This document shows, piece after piece, positions 1 to 6,320 of a stretch of DNA of 11,544 bases; position 1 is the stretch's first letter; each line of letters starts with the position of its first letter. The position numbers were made by a program, and so were the translations under genes. This DNA comes from Sphingobium sp. GTDB taxonomy: Bacteria; Pseudomonadota; Alphaproteobacteria; Sphingomonadales; Sphingomonadaceae. The notes under the pieces were generated by a model. That model was not told the DNA's origin. It did not search any database and saw nothing but the letters and a program-made list of their open reading frames with translations. The DNA lies in contig JASBTC010000370.1 of the NCBI GenBank assembly GCA_030148625.1, positions 1 through 11,544 on the forward strand, in the 5' to 3' direction.

Positions 1-900
1 GCCGGCCGCCGCCGCGATGCCGGCAAGACCCGCCAGCAGGCCGCTTGCGAAGCCCAGCGCGTCGAGTTTGCGGCGCGACAGCGCATCGGCACCAATCCAG
101 GCGAGCGCGCCGGCGCCCGCGGCAAGATGCGCGTTGACGATCGCACGTGCGGTGTCATCGGTCGCGGCGAGCGCCGAGCCGCCGGCAAGTGCCAGCAGGC
201 CGATCCAGATCAGGCCGGTGCCGGCAAGCGCGAGCACCGGGGATTGCGCGGGCAGGGCGGTCTTGCGGAACCCCTGGCGCGGACCGACGATCCAGGCCGC
301 GGTCAGCGCCGATACGCCCGCGGACAGATGGAGCGTGATCCCGCCGGCATAGTCGAGCGTGCCGAGCCCGGTGAGCCAGCCGCTGCCGACCCAGCGCGCA
401 ACAGGCACATAGACCAGCAGCGACCAGCCAAGCGCGAAACCCAGTGCCCAACCGAAGCGGGCGCGTCCGATCAGCGCGCCGGCGACGACTGTCGGCGCCG
501 CTATGGCAAAAACGGTCTGGAGCAGCGCAAAGGCCGAATCCGAAATGGTGGTGCCTTCGCGGATGTCCGCCAGATTGCCGAGGAAGATATTGCCGAGCCC
601 GCCGATCCAGGCCGATCCGGGGCCGAATGCGAGGCTGTACCCGAGCGCGACCCAGAGCAACGGGATGGCGGCGGCGATGACGAGCGGCGAAAGCGCTGCG
701 GAAACGGCGGAGCGGGGCTGGGCGAGGCCGGCATGACGCAGTGCGAAGCCCGCGACGATGCCGAGCAGCGCGATCGGCGCGGCGGCGAGCACCCAGCCGG
801 TGTCGCCGCTGTCGGGCGCGACGGTAAGCTGTGCCGCCGCCGGCGAGGCGGCCAGGCCGGCAAAACCGAGCGCCAAAAATGCCTTCAAGCCGTTACGCAT
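1..900 (-). CDS. amt: Ammonium transporter (Amt family), 3' part cut off by the window edge
   Basis: I translated this minus-strand frame by hand: 300 codons are open from an ATG at 900 down to the edge, so the C-terminal part is missing. Residues 1-23 form a signal peptide ending SPAAAQ, as in many bacterial Amt proteins. Several hydrophobic helices follow. The Amt signature LDYAGGITLHLSAG (182-195) contains the equivalents of E. coli AmtB Asp160 (D183) and the first pore histidine His168 (H191). The equivalent of AmtB Phe107 is F131. The second pore histidine would lie beyond the edge. The protein should carry ammonium or ammonia across the inner membrane. The AmtB segment WFGFNAGS reads LLALAGGS here, so half of the Phe gate is replaced, and the protein looks like a divergent family member. 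No glnK gene is visible. A GGGGA stretch 8-12 bases before the ATG may be the ribosome site. Confidence 0.85.
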   Translation of the reverse strand, partial: MRNGLKAFLALGFAGLAASPAAAQLTVAPDSGDTGWVLAAAPIALLGIVAGFALRHAGLAQPRSAVSAALSPLVIAAAIPLLWVALGYSLAFGPGSAWIGGLGNIFLGNLADIREGTTISDSAFALLQTVFAIAAPTVVAGALIGRARFGWALGFALGWSLLVYVPVARWVGSGWLTGLGTLDYAGGITLHLSAGVSALTAAWIVGPRQGFRKTALPAQSPVLALAGTGLIWIGLLALAGGSALAATDDTARAIVNAHLAAGAGALAWIGADALSRRKLDALGFASGLLAGLAGIAAAAG

Positions 901-969
901 CGTCCATCCCCGAATCTGGTTGGGCGTCCTGCTAGCGGAAACAGCGTTAAAAAGTCGCGAACTCTGGTC
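901..969. other. Short gap between the hydroxyacid dehydrogenase and amt genes
   Basis: This 69-base gap separates two minus-strand genes. On the minus strand it holds a short T-rich run (GACTTTTTAACGC) soon after the dehydrogenase stop codon. I found no convincing hairpin ahead of that run and no clear promoter. It could carry the amt promoter or only join the two genes. Confidence 0.4.
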
Positions 970-1968
970 TCACGCCCAGCCTTCGAGCACCTGGTCGGGC
1001 GGCCTGTGGCCGTCCGCCCACATGCGGATATTGGTGATCACCTTTTCGCCCGTGGCTTCGCGCGCCTCGATTGTCGCCGACGCCATATGCGGCAGCAGTA
1101 CAACATTGGCCAAGGCGAGCAGGCGCGGATCGACGGCGGGCTCGTGCGCATAGACATCGAGTCCCGCACCCGCGATCCGGCCCGCTTCGAGCGCATCGAT
1201 CAGCGCGCCCTCATCGACGATCTCGCCGCGCGCGACGTTGATCAGCGATGCGCTGGGCTTCATCAGCGCGATCCGGGCCGCGTCGATCAGATTGTGCGTC
1301 TCCGCATTGTGCGGACAATTGATCGAGACGAAATCCGAGACACGGAGAAGCTCGTCCAGCGATTCGTCGAATGTCGCGTCCACCGCGCGTTCGACGACGT
1401 CGGGCAGGCGATGGCGGTTGTGATAGCGGATCGAGAGCCCGAAGCCGCGCGCGCGCAGCGCGATCGCTTGGCCGATCCGGCCCATGCCGACGATCCCCAG
1501 CGTCTTGCCGTGGATACGGTGTCCGAGCATCGCCGTCGGTGCCCAGCCTGCCCAATTGCCCGAACGAACCGTTCGTTCACCCTCGACCAGCCGGCGCGGG
1601 ACCGAAAGCAGCAGGGCCATCGCCATGTCGGCCGCGTCCTGCGTCAGCACGCCGGGGGTGTTGGTGACGATGATGCCTTTGGCGCGTGCCGCCTTCAGAT
1701 CGATATGATCGACGCCATTGCCGAAATTGGCGATCAGCTTCAGCGCCGGCCCCGCCGCGGCGATCAGCCCGGCGTCGATCTCGTCGGTCAGCGTCGGCAC
1801 CAGCACATCGCAATCCGCCATCGTCGCGGCCAGTGTCGCGCGATCCAGCGGCTGGTCGTCGCGATTGAGCGTCGTCAGGAACAATTCGGTCATCCGCGCC
1901 TCGATCGGCTCGGGAAGGCGCCGGGTGACGGCCACCCTGGGTTTTTCGATGCGCTCGGACGGAGTCAT
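970..1968 (-). CDS. D-isomer-specific 2-hydroxyacid dehydrogenase (glyoxylate/hydroxypyruvate reductase type)
   Basis: This 332-residue protein is full length for the family. It should reduce a 2-ketoacid such as glyoxylate or hydroxypyruvate with NAD(P)H in the cytoplasm. The N-terminal catalytic part includes NFGNGVDHID (81-90) and TNTPGVLT, typical of the GyaR/GhrB group. The Rossmann motif GMGRIG is at 161-166. The catalytic Arg, Glu and His are R247 in NVARGE, E276 in DVYAHEP and H294 in LLPHMASAT. The exact substrate cannot be read from the sequence. The gene is divergent from the SH3-domain gene. It is followed on the same strand, after 69 bases, by the Amt gene, so the two could be co-transcribed. 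No Shine-Dalgarno sequence is visible before the ATG at 1968. The next in-frame ATG (codon 26) would remove part of the first beta strand and helix, so the upstream start is preferred. Confidence 0.9.
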   Translation of the reverse strand: MTPSERIEKPRVAVTRRLPEPIEARMTELFLTTLNRDDQPLDRATLAATMADCDVLVPTLTDEIDAGLIAAAGPALKLIANFGNGVDHIDLKAARAKGIIVTNTPGVLTQDAADMAMALLLSVPRRLVEGERTVRSGNWAGWAPTAMLGHRIHGKTLGIVGMGRIGQAIALRARGFGLSIRYHNRHRLPDVVERAVDATFDESLDELLRVSDFVSINCPHNAETHNLIDAARIALMKPSASLINVARGEIVDEGALIDALEAGRIAGAGLDVYAHEPAVDPRLLALANVVLLPHMASATIEAREATGEKVITNIRMWADGHRPPDQVLEGWA

Positions 1969-2000
1969 GCGAACCGGCTAGGCGCGCTTCCATGTTCCCG

Positions 2001-2021
2001 TCAAGCGGTGCTAACGCTTGA
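2001..2021. promoter_or_regulatory. Inverted repeat in the divergent promoter region
   Basis: TCAAGCG (2001-2007) and CGCTTGA (2015-2021) form a perfect 7-bp inverted repeat around a 7-base spacer, in the 84-base gap between two divergent genes. The left arm overlaps a minus-strand TTGACG (2004-1999), a good -35 match for the dehydrogenase gene. That placement suits a repressor or activator site. No known factor is recognised from the motif. Confidence 0.4.
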
Positions 2022-2052
2022 TGGTGCGCAGTGCTTTTGCCAGAAGGACGAG

Positions 2053-2544
2053 ATGAGAGTTTTCGGGGGAAAAGCCGGGTTGCGCGTCGTGGCGACCTTT
2101 GTCGCGCCGGCGCTGGTTCTGCTGGGGGCGGATGCTGCCCTCGCGCAGAAGAAACCGCCATATTGGGCGTCGATCACCGCCGCCAAGGCGCGGATGCGCA
2201 CCGGACCGGGGCGCAATTTCCCGGCGAGCTGGCTGTACCAGCGCGCGGGGCTGCCCGTGAAGGTGATCGAAACCTATCCCAATTGGCGCAAGGTCGAGGA
2301 TCCCGACGGGACTCAGGGCTGGATGCAGGCCAATCTGCTGAGCGAAGACCGGACCGCGATGGTCATCGGTGAGGTCCGTACCTTGCGTGCGTCGCCCGAC
2401 AATGCGGGCAAGGTCAACTGGCGCGCCGAACCCGGCGTGATCGGCAAGCTCTCCGAATGTGCCGAGGGCTGGTGCCGGATCGACGTCAACGGCCGCGCGG
2501 GCTTCGTCGAGGCGCGCTATCTTTGGGGCGCAGACGGAAAGTAG
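2053..2544 (+). CDS. Secreted SH3b-domain protein (two SH3-like domains)
   Basis: The start is the ATG at 2053: AGAAGGA lies 4-10 bases upstream and an export signal begins at once. A much longer open frame continues upstream to base 127, but it only mirrors the minus-strand genes. The 163-residue product has a signal peptide (about 1-31, cleavage after ALA before QKK). A first bacterial SH3 domain spans about 40-97 (AKARMRTGPGRNFPASW, then PNWRKVEDPDGTQGWMQANLL). A second, weaker repeat spans about 102-160 and ends GRAGFVEARYLWG. C136 and C141 in ECAEGWC could form a disulphide bond. Proteins of this type (SH3_3/SH3_4, COG3807-like) are periplasmic and are thought to bind peptidoglycan or cell-wall peptides. 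The specific role is unknown. It is divergent from the hydroxyacid dehydrogenase. Confidence 0.85.
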   Translation: MRVFGGKAGLRVVATFVAPALVLLGADAALAQKKPPYWASITAAKARMRTGPGRNFPASWLYQRAGLPVKVIETYPNWRKVEDPDGTQGWMQANLLSEDRTAMVIGEVRTLRASPDNAGKVNWRAEPGVIGKLSECAEGWCRIDVNGRAGFVEARYLWGADGK

Positions 2545-2569
2545 ATCGCAACCGGCTCGGCTTCATCGT

Positions 2570-2632
2570 CATTGCGAGCGGAGCGAAGCAATCCAGGGTG
2601 CGGATGCATCCCTGGATTGCTTCGTCGCAATG
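2570..2632. repeat. REP-like palindrome; probable bidirectional terminator
   Basis: The left arm (2570-2598) and right arm (2610-2632) pair over 23 bases around an 11-base loop. The left arm has 6 extra bases (GCGGAG). Each arm is also a small hairpin, ATTGC/GCAAT around a core that is GAGCGGAGCGAA in the left arm. The element fills the gap between two convergent genes, so it could end transcription from both sides, although no U-tract follows. It resembles dispersed intergenic repeats common in alphaproteobacteria (from memory). Confidence 0.7.
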
Positions 2633-2664
2633 CTCCTCGCAACGATGGAAAAGGAGAGTGAAGC

Positions 2665-3852
2665 TTAGTCGACCAGCTCGATCGCAACGGCCGTGGCTTC
2701 GCCGCCGCCGATGCACAAAGCCGCCACGCCCTTCTTGCCGCCGCGATTCTGCAGCGCCGCGATCAGCGTGGCGATGATGCGCGCGCCCGATGCGCCGATC
2801 GGGTGGCCGAGTGCGGTCGCGCCGCCATTCACATTCACCTTGTCGTGCGGAATGCCGAGATCGCGCATCGCGATCATCGAGACGCAGGCGAATGCCTCGT
2901 TGACTTCGAACAGGTCCACATCGCCGACGCTCCAGCCCGCCTTGTCGAGCGCCTTGGTGATCGCGCCGACCGGGGCGGTGGTGAATTTGGCGGGCTCATG
3001 CGCATGCGCGGCATGGGCGACGATGCGCGCGACGGGTTTGGCGCCGAGCTTGTCGGCGACGCTCTGGCGGCTCATCACCAGCGCGGCGGCGCCGTCGGAG
3101 ATCGACGAGGCATTGGCGGCGGTGATCGTGCCGTCCTTGGCGAAAGCGGGCTTGAGCGTCGGGATCTTGGCGGCGTCGCCCTTCAGCGGTTGCTCGTCCT
3201 TGTCGACGGTCTCGGCGCCCTTGCGGCCCTTGATCTCGACCGCGACGATCTCGCGATCGAACGCGCCAGAGGTCTGCGCGGCCTGGGCGCGGGTGAGCGA
3301 GGCGATGGCGTAATCGTCCTGCGCTTCGCGGGTGAACTGATATTCGCCGGCGGTCTCCTCGGCGAAGCTGCCCATTGCGCGGCCCGGCTCATAGGCGTCC
3401 TCGAGTCCGTCGAGGAACATGTGGTCCATCACGCGGTCATGGCCGATGCGCGCGCCGCCGCGATGCTTGGTCAGCAGATAGGGGGCGTTGGTCATGCTCT
3501 CCATGCCGCCCGCGATCAGCAGGTCGACCGATCCGGCCGCCAGCGCATCGGCGGCCATGATCGCCGCCTGCATGCCCGATCCGCACATCTTGTTGACCGT
3601 CGTCGCCTCGACCGAATTGGGCAGGCCGGCCTTGAGCGCGGCCTGGCGGGCGGGGGCCTGGCCGAGGCCGGCGGGCAGCACGCAGCCCATATAGATGCGC
3701 TCGACCTGGTCGCCCGCGACTCCGGCGCGTTCGACCGCGGCCTTGACCGCCGTCGCGCCCAGATCGGTCGCGCTTGCGCCGGAAAGGCTGCCCTGGAAGC
3801 TTCCCATCGGGGTGCGGGCATAGGACAGGATGACGACGGGATCGGTGGTCAT
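2665..3852 (-). CDS. Acetyl-CoA C-acetyltransferase (biosynthetic-type thiolase)
   Basis: This 395-residue protein is the standard length for AtoB/PhaA thiolases, which interconvert two acetyl-CoA with acetoacetyl-CoA plus CoA in the cytoplasm. The acyl-accepting cysteine is C90 in NKMCGSGMQAA. NEAF is at 318-321. The catalytic His is H350 in GGATALGHPIGASG. The second catalytic cysteine is C380 in CIGGGEA. The ATG at 3852 was chosen over the longer open frame because GAGGAAG lies 6 bases upstream and the protein then begins directly at the first conserved strand (VVILSYARTPMGSF). The gene follows the LysR regulator by 34 bases on the same strand, so it is probably co-transcribed with it. Beside a leucine-degradation operon, its likely job is thiolysis of acetoacetyl-CoA derived from HMG-CoA cleavage. 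A role in polyhydroxyalkanoate synthesis is also possible. Confidence 0.92.
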   Translation of the reverse strand: MTTDPVVILSYARTPMGSFQGSLSGASATDLGATAVKAAVERAGVAGDQVERIYMGCVLPAGLGQAPARQAALKAGLPNSVEATTVNKMCGSGMQAAIMAADALAAGSVDLLIAGGMESMTNAPYLLTKHRGGARIGHDRVMDHMFLDGLEDAYEPGRAMGSFAEETAGEYQFTREAQDDYAIASLTRAQAAQTSGAFDREIVAVEIKGRKGAETVDKDEQPLKGDAAKIPTLKPAFAKDGTITAANASSISDGAAALVMSRQSVADKLGAKPVARIVAHAAHAHEPAKFTTAPVGAITKALDKAGWSVGDVDLFEVNEAFACVSMIAMRDLGIPHDKVNVNGGATALGHPIGASGARIIATLIAALQNRGGKKGVAALCIGGGEATAVAIELVD

Positions 3853-3886
3853 GATCAGCTTCCTCGTTTGATATCGTGCCGGCGAC

Positions 3887-4783
3887 TTAAGACGTCGCCT
3901 TCGCAACTGCAACATCGTCGACCGTCCGAATGTTTTGCCCAAGCGTCCCAAGGGTTTCGGTCAATGGATGTTCTCTGAGCGGGCGGAGGGAGCCGAACAA
4001 CAGGCCGATCTGCCGCACCGCATCGAAGCCTGCGAGTCGCGGCATCGCGATGCCGGTGCCGCCCAGCGATGCCGGCGCCACGGTGATGCCGATGCCCGCG
4101 CGCACCATCGCCATGGCACGATCGTCATTGGCGGAACGCAGGCTGAAGGGCGGGCGGACGCCGCGTTCGGTGAAATAGCGGCTCGTTTCCGCCAGCATCT
4201 CGCAGGATCGGCGCGCGATCATCGCTTCGCCCGCCACTTCCTCCGGTGAGACGCTGGCGCGCGCCGCGAGCGGATGGCGGGCGGGAAGGGCAAGCCGATA
4301 GTCCTCGGCGAACAGCGGCAGCGCCTCGAACCGTGTGTCGCCCGCGCGGATCAGCGTCAGCGCCAGGTCGATCCGGCCGTCGCCGAGCGCCGCGATCAGG
4401 CTGCGTTCGTCGCCCTCGGTGATCTCGATCGGATCGGCGCCGCGATACCGTGCCAGCGCAGCTTCGAGCGCGGCCGTGGACATGCTGAGCAACACGCCGA
4501 GCCGGACGGGCTGGAGCGGGGCGGCGACGCCGGTCACGCTTTGCTCGGCAGCGCGGAATTCGCGCTCGATCGCGCGAGCATGGGTAAGCAGCCGGTTGCC
4601 CGCCTCGGTCAGCTGGACGCGGCGGTTGCTGCGCGCGAACAGCCGCGTGCCCAGCCGTTTTTCGAGCTCGGAGATCCCCGCCGACAAGGTCGGTTGCGTC
4701 ACGTTGATCTGATTTGCCGCGCGCGTGAAGCTGCCGGCGTCGACCACGGCGAGGAACTGGCGCAGATGCGTGCGGCTGATCAT
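3887..4783 (-). CDS. LysR-type transcriptional regulator, candidate regulator of the leucine operon
   Basis: This 298-residue protein has the family layout. The N-terminal winged helix-turn-helix is at about 4-62 (LRQFLAVVDAGSFTRAA, then VTQPTLSAGISELEKRLGTRLFAR). A linker helix and a two-lobed effector domain (about 90-290) follow. It contains a single cysteine, C194, in RRSCEML. The start at 4783 gives the usual five or six residues before LRQF. The gene is divergent from the isovaleryl-CoA dehydrogenase operon and lies 34 bases upstream of the thiolase gene. LysR proteins commonly control the adjacent divergent operon, so it probably regulates leucine degradation in response to a CoA thioester or related metabolite; that is inference. 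No Shine-Dalgarno sequence precedes the start codon, which lies inside a palindrome. Confidence 0.88.
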   Translation of the reverse strand: MISRTHLRQFLAVVDAGSFTRAANQINVTQPTLSAGISELEKRLGTRLFARSNRRVQLTEAGNRLLTHARAIEREFRAAEQSVTGVAAPLQPVRLGVLLSMSTAALEAALARYRGADPIEITEGDERSLIAALGDGRIDLALTLIRAGDTRFEALPLFAEDYRLALPARHPLAARASVSPEEVAGEAMIARRSCEMLAETSRYFTERGVRPPFSLRSANDDRAMAMVRAGIGITVAPASLGGTGIAMPRLAGFDAVRQIGLLFGSLRPLREHPLTETLGTLGQNIRTVDDVAVAKATS

Positions 4784-4797
4784 AGATTTTATCTATG
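4781..4797. promoter_or_regulatory. LysR-type operator palindrome CATAGATTTTATCTATG
   Basis: CATAGA (4781-4786) and TCTATG (4792-4797) are a perfect inverted repeat around TTTTA. It contains the LysR-family T-N11-A motif (T4783, A4795). It also fits the OxyR half-site consensus ATAGNTNNNANCTAT at every fixed base. It lies in the gap between the LysR gene and the divergent operon and includes the LysR start codon, so binding there could autorepress lysR and activate the plus-strand operon. Confidence 0.6.
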
Positions 4798-4818
4798 CGA
4801 GTGACGGATCAATTTCAA
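4788..4818 (-). promoter_or_regulatory. Candidate promoter of the LysR-thiolase genes
   Basis: On the minus strand TTGAAA (4818-4813) is a 5/6 match to a -35 box. It is followed after 17 bases by TAGATA (4795-4790), or after 19 bases by GATAAA (4793-4788), as a -10. Either places the transcript start at or next to the ATG at 4783, giving a leaderless mRNA. The -10 lies inside the operator palindrome. Confidence 0.4.
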
Positions 4819-4831
4819 TTTTTACGATAAT
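4801..4831 (+). promoter_or_regulatory. Candidate promoter of the leucine-degradation operon
   Basis: GATAAT (4826-4831) is a 5/6 match to a -10 box. The best -35 is a poor GTGACG (4801-4806) at a long 19-base spacing, as expected for an activator-dependent promoter. The LysR-type palindrome ends 4 bases upstream of that -35. The spacer holds a tandem CAATTT repeat (4810-4821). The predicted leader is about 55 bases. Confidence 0.35.
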
Positions 4832-4893
4832 GCTCGCCGGGCTATGACAGCGCAGCTGCCATGGGATAGCCTGCCCGCCAGGAGAGACACGCA

Positions 4894-6051
4894 ATGACCG
4901 CCACCCCCGATTTCGATTTCGCGCTCGGCGAAAATGCCGACATGATCCGTGAGAGCACGCGCCGCTTCGCCGAGGATCGCATCGCGCCCCTTGCCGCGAA
5001 GATCGACGCGGACGACTGGTTCCCGCGCGACCTCTGGCCGGAAATGGGCGCACTCGGCCTGCATGGCATCACGGTCGAGGAAGCCGATGGCGGCCTGGGT
5101 CTCGGTTATCTCGAACATGTCATCGCGGTCGAGGAAGTCAGCCGGGCATCGGCATCGATCGGCCTGTCCTATGGCGCCCATTCCAATCTGTGCGTCAACC
5201 AGATCCGCCGCTGGGCCAATCCCGAGCAAAAGGCGAAATATCTGCCCAAGCTGATCTCGGGCGAACATGTCGGTTCTCTGGCGATGTCGGAGACGGGCGC
5301 GGGGTCGGACGTGGTCGGCATGAAGCTGCGCGCTGAACAGCGCGATGGCGGCCATCTGCTCAACGGCACCAAATTCTGGATCACCAATGCGGCCTATGCC
5401 GACACTTTGGTGGTCTATGCCAAGACCGGCGAGGGATCGCGCGGCATCACCGCATTCCTGATCGAAAAGGATATGCCCGGTTTCTCGATCGGCCAGAAGC
5501 TCGACAAGATGGGCATGCGCGGTTCGCCGACGGCGGAGCTGGTCTTCAACGACTGTTTCGTGCCCGACGAGAATATCATGGGGCCGCTGAACGGCGGCGT
5601 CGGCGTGCTGATGTCGGGCCTCGATTATGAGCGCGCGGTGCTTGCGGGCATCCAGCTCGGCATCATGCAGGCCTGTCTCGACACCGTCATTCCCTATGTT
5701 CGTGAGCGCAAGCAGTTCGGCAAGCCGATCGGCGCGTTCCAGCTGATGCAGGCCAAGATCGCCGACATGTACGTCGCGCTGCAATCGGCGCGCGCCTATG
5801 TCTATGCGGTCGCGCGCTCGTGCGATGTCGGGCGCACGACGCGCTTCGATGCGGCGGGTGCGATCCTGCTGGCGTCGGAGAACGCGGTGAAGGTCGGGCT
5901 GGAGGCGATCCAGGCGCTCGGCGGTGCGGGCTATACCAAGGACTGGCCGGTCGAGCGCTATATGCGCGATGCCAAGCTGCTCGATATCGGCGCCGGCACC
6001 AACGAGATCCGGCGCATGCTGATCGGTCGTGAACTGATCGGCGCTGCATGA
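4894..6051 (+). CDS. liuA: Isovaleryl-CoA dehydrogenase
   Basis: This 385-residue flavoprotein oxidises isovaleryl-CoA to 3-methylcrotonyl-CoA, the third step of leucine degradation, and passes electrons to ETF. The acyl-CoA dehydrogenase N, middle and C domains are all present. [13 protein letters not shown] (92-104) is typical of isovaleryl-CoA dehydrogenases. The FAD/substrate motifs are [11 protein letters not shown] (130-140) and FWITNA (161-166). The catalytic base is E246 in [11 protein letters not shown], the position that distinguishes isovaleryl-CoA dehydrogenases from most acyl-CoA dehydrogenases, whose base lies near the C-terminus. The C-terminal [19 protein letters not shown] and [10 protein letters not shown] agree. 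AGGAGAG lies 7 bases before the ATG. It is the first gene of the operon: the next gene starts inside its stop codon, and methylcrotonyl-CoA carboxylase genes follow, which supports the substrate call. Confidence 0.95.
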   Translation: MTATPDFDFALGENADMIRESTRRFAEDRIAPLAAKIDADDWFPRDLWPEMGALGLHGITVEEADGGLGLGYLEHVIAVEEVSRASASIGLSYGAHSNLCVNQIRRWANPEQKAKYLPKLISGEHVGSLAMSETGAGSDVVGMKLRAEQRDGGHLLNGTKFWITNAAYADTLVVYAKTGEGSRGITAFLIEKDMPGFSIGQKLDKMGMRGSPTAELVFNDCFVPDENIMGPLNGGVGVLMSGLDYERAVLAGIQLGIMQACLDTVIPYVRERKQFGKPIGAFQLMQAKIADMYVALQSARAYVYAVARSCDVGRTTRFDAAGAILLASENAVKVGLEAIQALGGAGYTKDWPVERYMRDAKLLDIGAGTNEIRRMLIGRELIGAA

Positions 6052-6320
6052 ACGACACCATCCTGACCGCGCTGCAATGGTATGGCGCGGCGGCCGGCGC
6101 GGTGGCGGCACTGATCGTGTCGCTCAACCTCGGGCGGCGGCCGACGGGATGGGCATTCGTGATTTTCGTGACCTCGTCGATCGCGCTGATCGGCTGGGGT
6201 TTCCTGCAGGACGAAAGCGAGGGGATCGGTGTGCAGAATGTCATTCTGCTCGTCATCAACCTGATCGGCGTCTGGCGTTATCTGATTATGGGCAAGGACC
6301 CCAAGGAGGACACGGCGTGA
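6048..6320 (+). CDS. Small three-helix membrane protein of unknown function
   Basis: I do not recognise a named family. The 90-residue product has three probable membrane helices, about residues 8-28 ([19 protein letters not shown]), 34-52 ([18 protein letters not shown]) and 63-82 ([19 protein letters not shown]). Short charged stretches ([19 protein letters not shown]) lie between and after them. Length and topology resemble half-transporters such as SemiSWEET or one PnuC repeat, with Trp in helix 2 and Asn in helix 3, but there is no PQ motif and this is only a resemblance. Its ATG overlaps the liuA stop (ATGA, 6048-6051). Its own TGA overlaps the GTG start of the carboxylase beta gene (GTGA, 6317-6320). 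It is therefore tightly coupled to the leucine pathway and unlikely to be a chance open frame. Confidence 0.8.
   Translation: MNDTILTALQWYGAAAGAVAALIVSLNLGRRPTGWAFVIFVTSSIALIGWGFLQDESEGIGVQNVILLVINLIGVWRYLIMGKDPKEDTA

Noticed and set aside
127..2052. Open plus-strand frame extending the SH3-domain gene upstream to 805 residues
   Set aside because: The upstream part is antisense to the Amt and hydroxyacid dehydrogenase genes, is rich in Arg, Asp, Gln and Gly with no recognisable domain, and the signal peptide with a good ribosome site begins at 2053.
3853..3951. Longer N-terminus of the thiolase beginning at 3951
   Set aside because: It would overlap the end of the LysR gene and add 33 residues not seen in the family. 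The ATG at 3852 has a good ribosome site.
2803..3978. 391-residue plus-strand frame over the thiolase gene
   Set aside because: It is an antisense shadow. The thiolase on the minus strand has both catalytic cysteines and the catalytic His.
4822..6111. 429-residue minus-strand frame over isovaleryl-CoA dehydrogenase
   Set aside because: Its low-complexity Arg/Asp/His/Ala composition mirrors a high-G+C gene on the other strand. The plus-strand frame has complete catalytic motifs.
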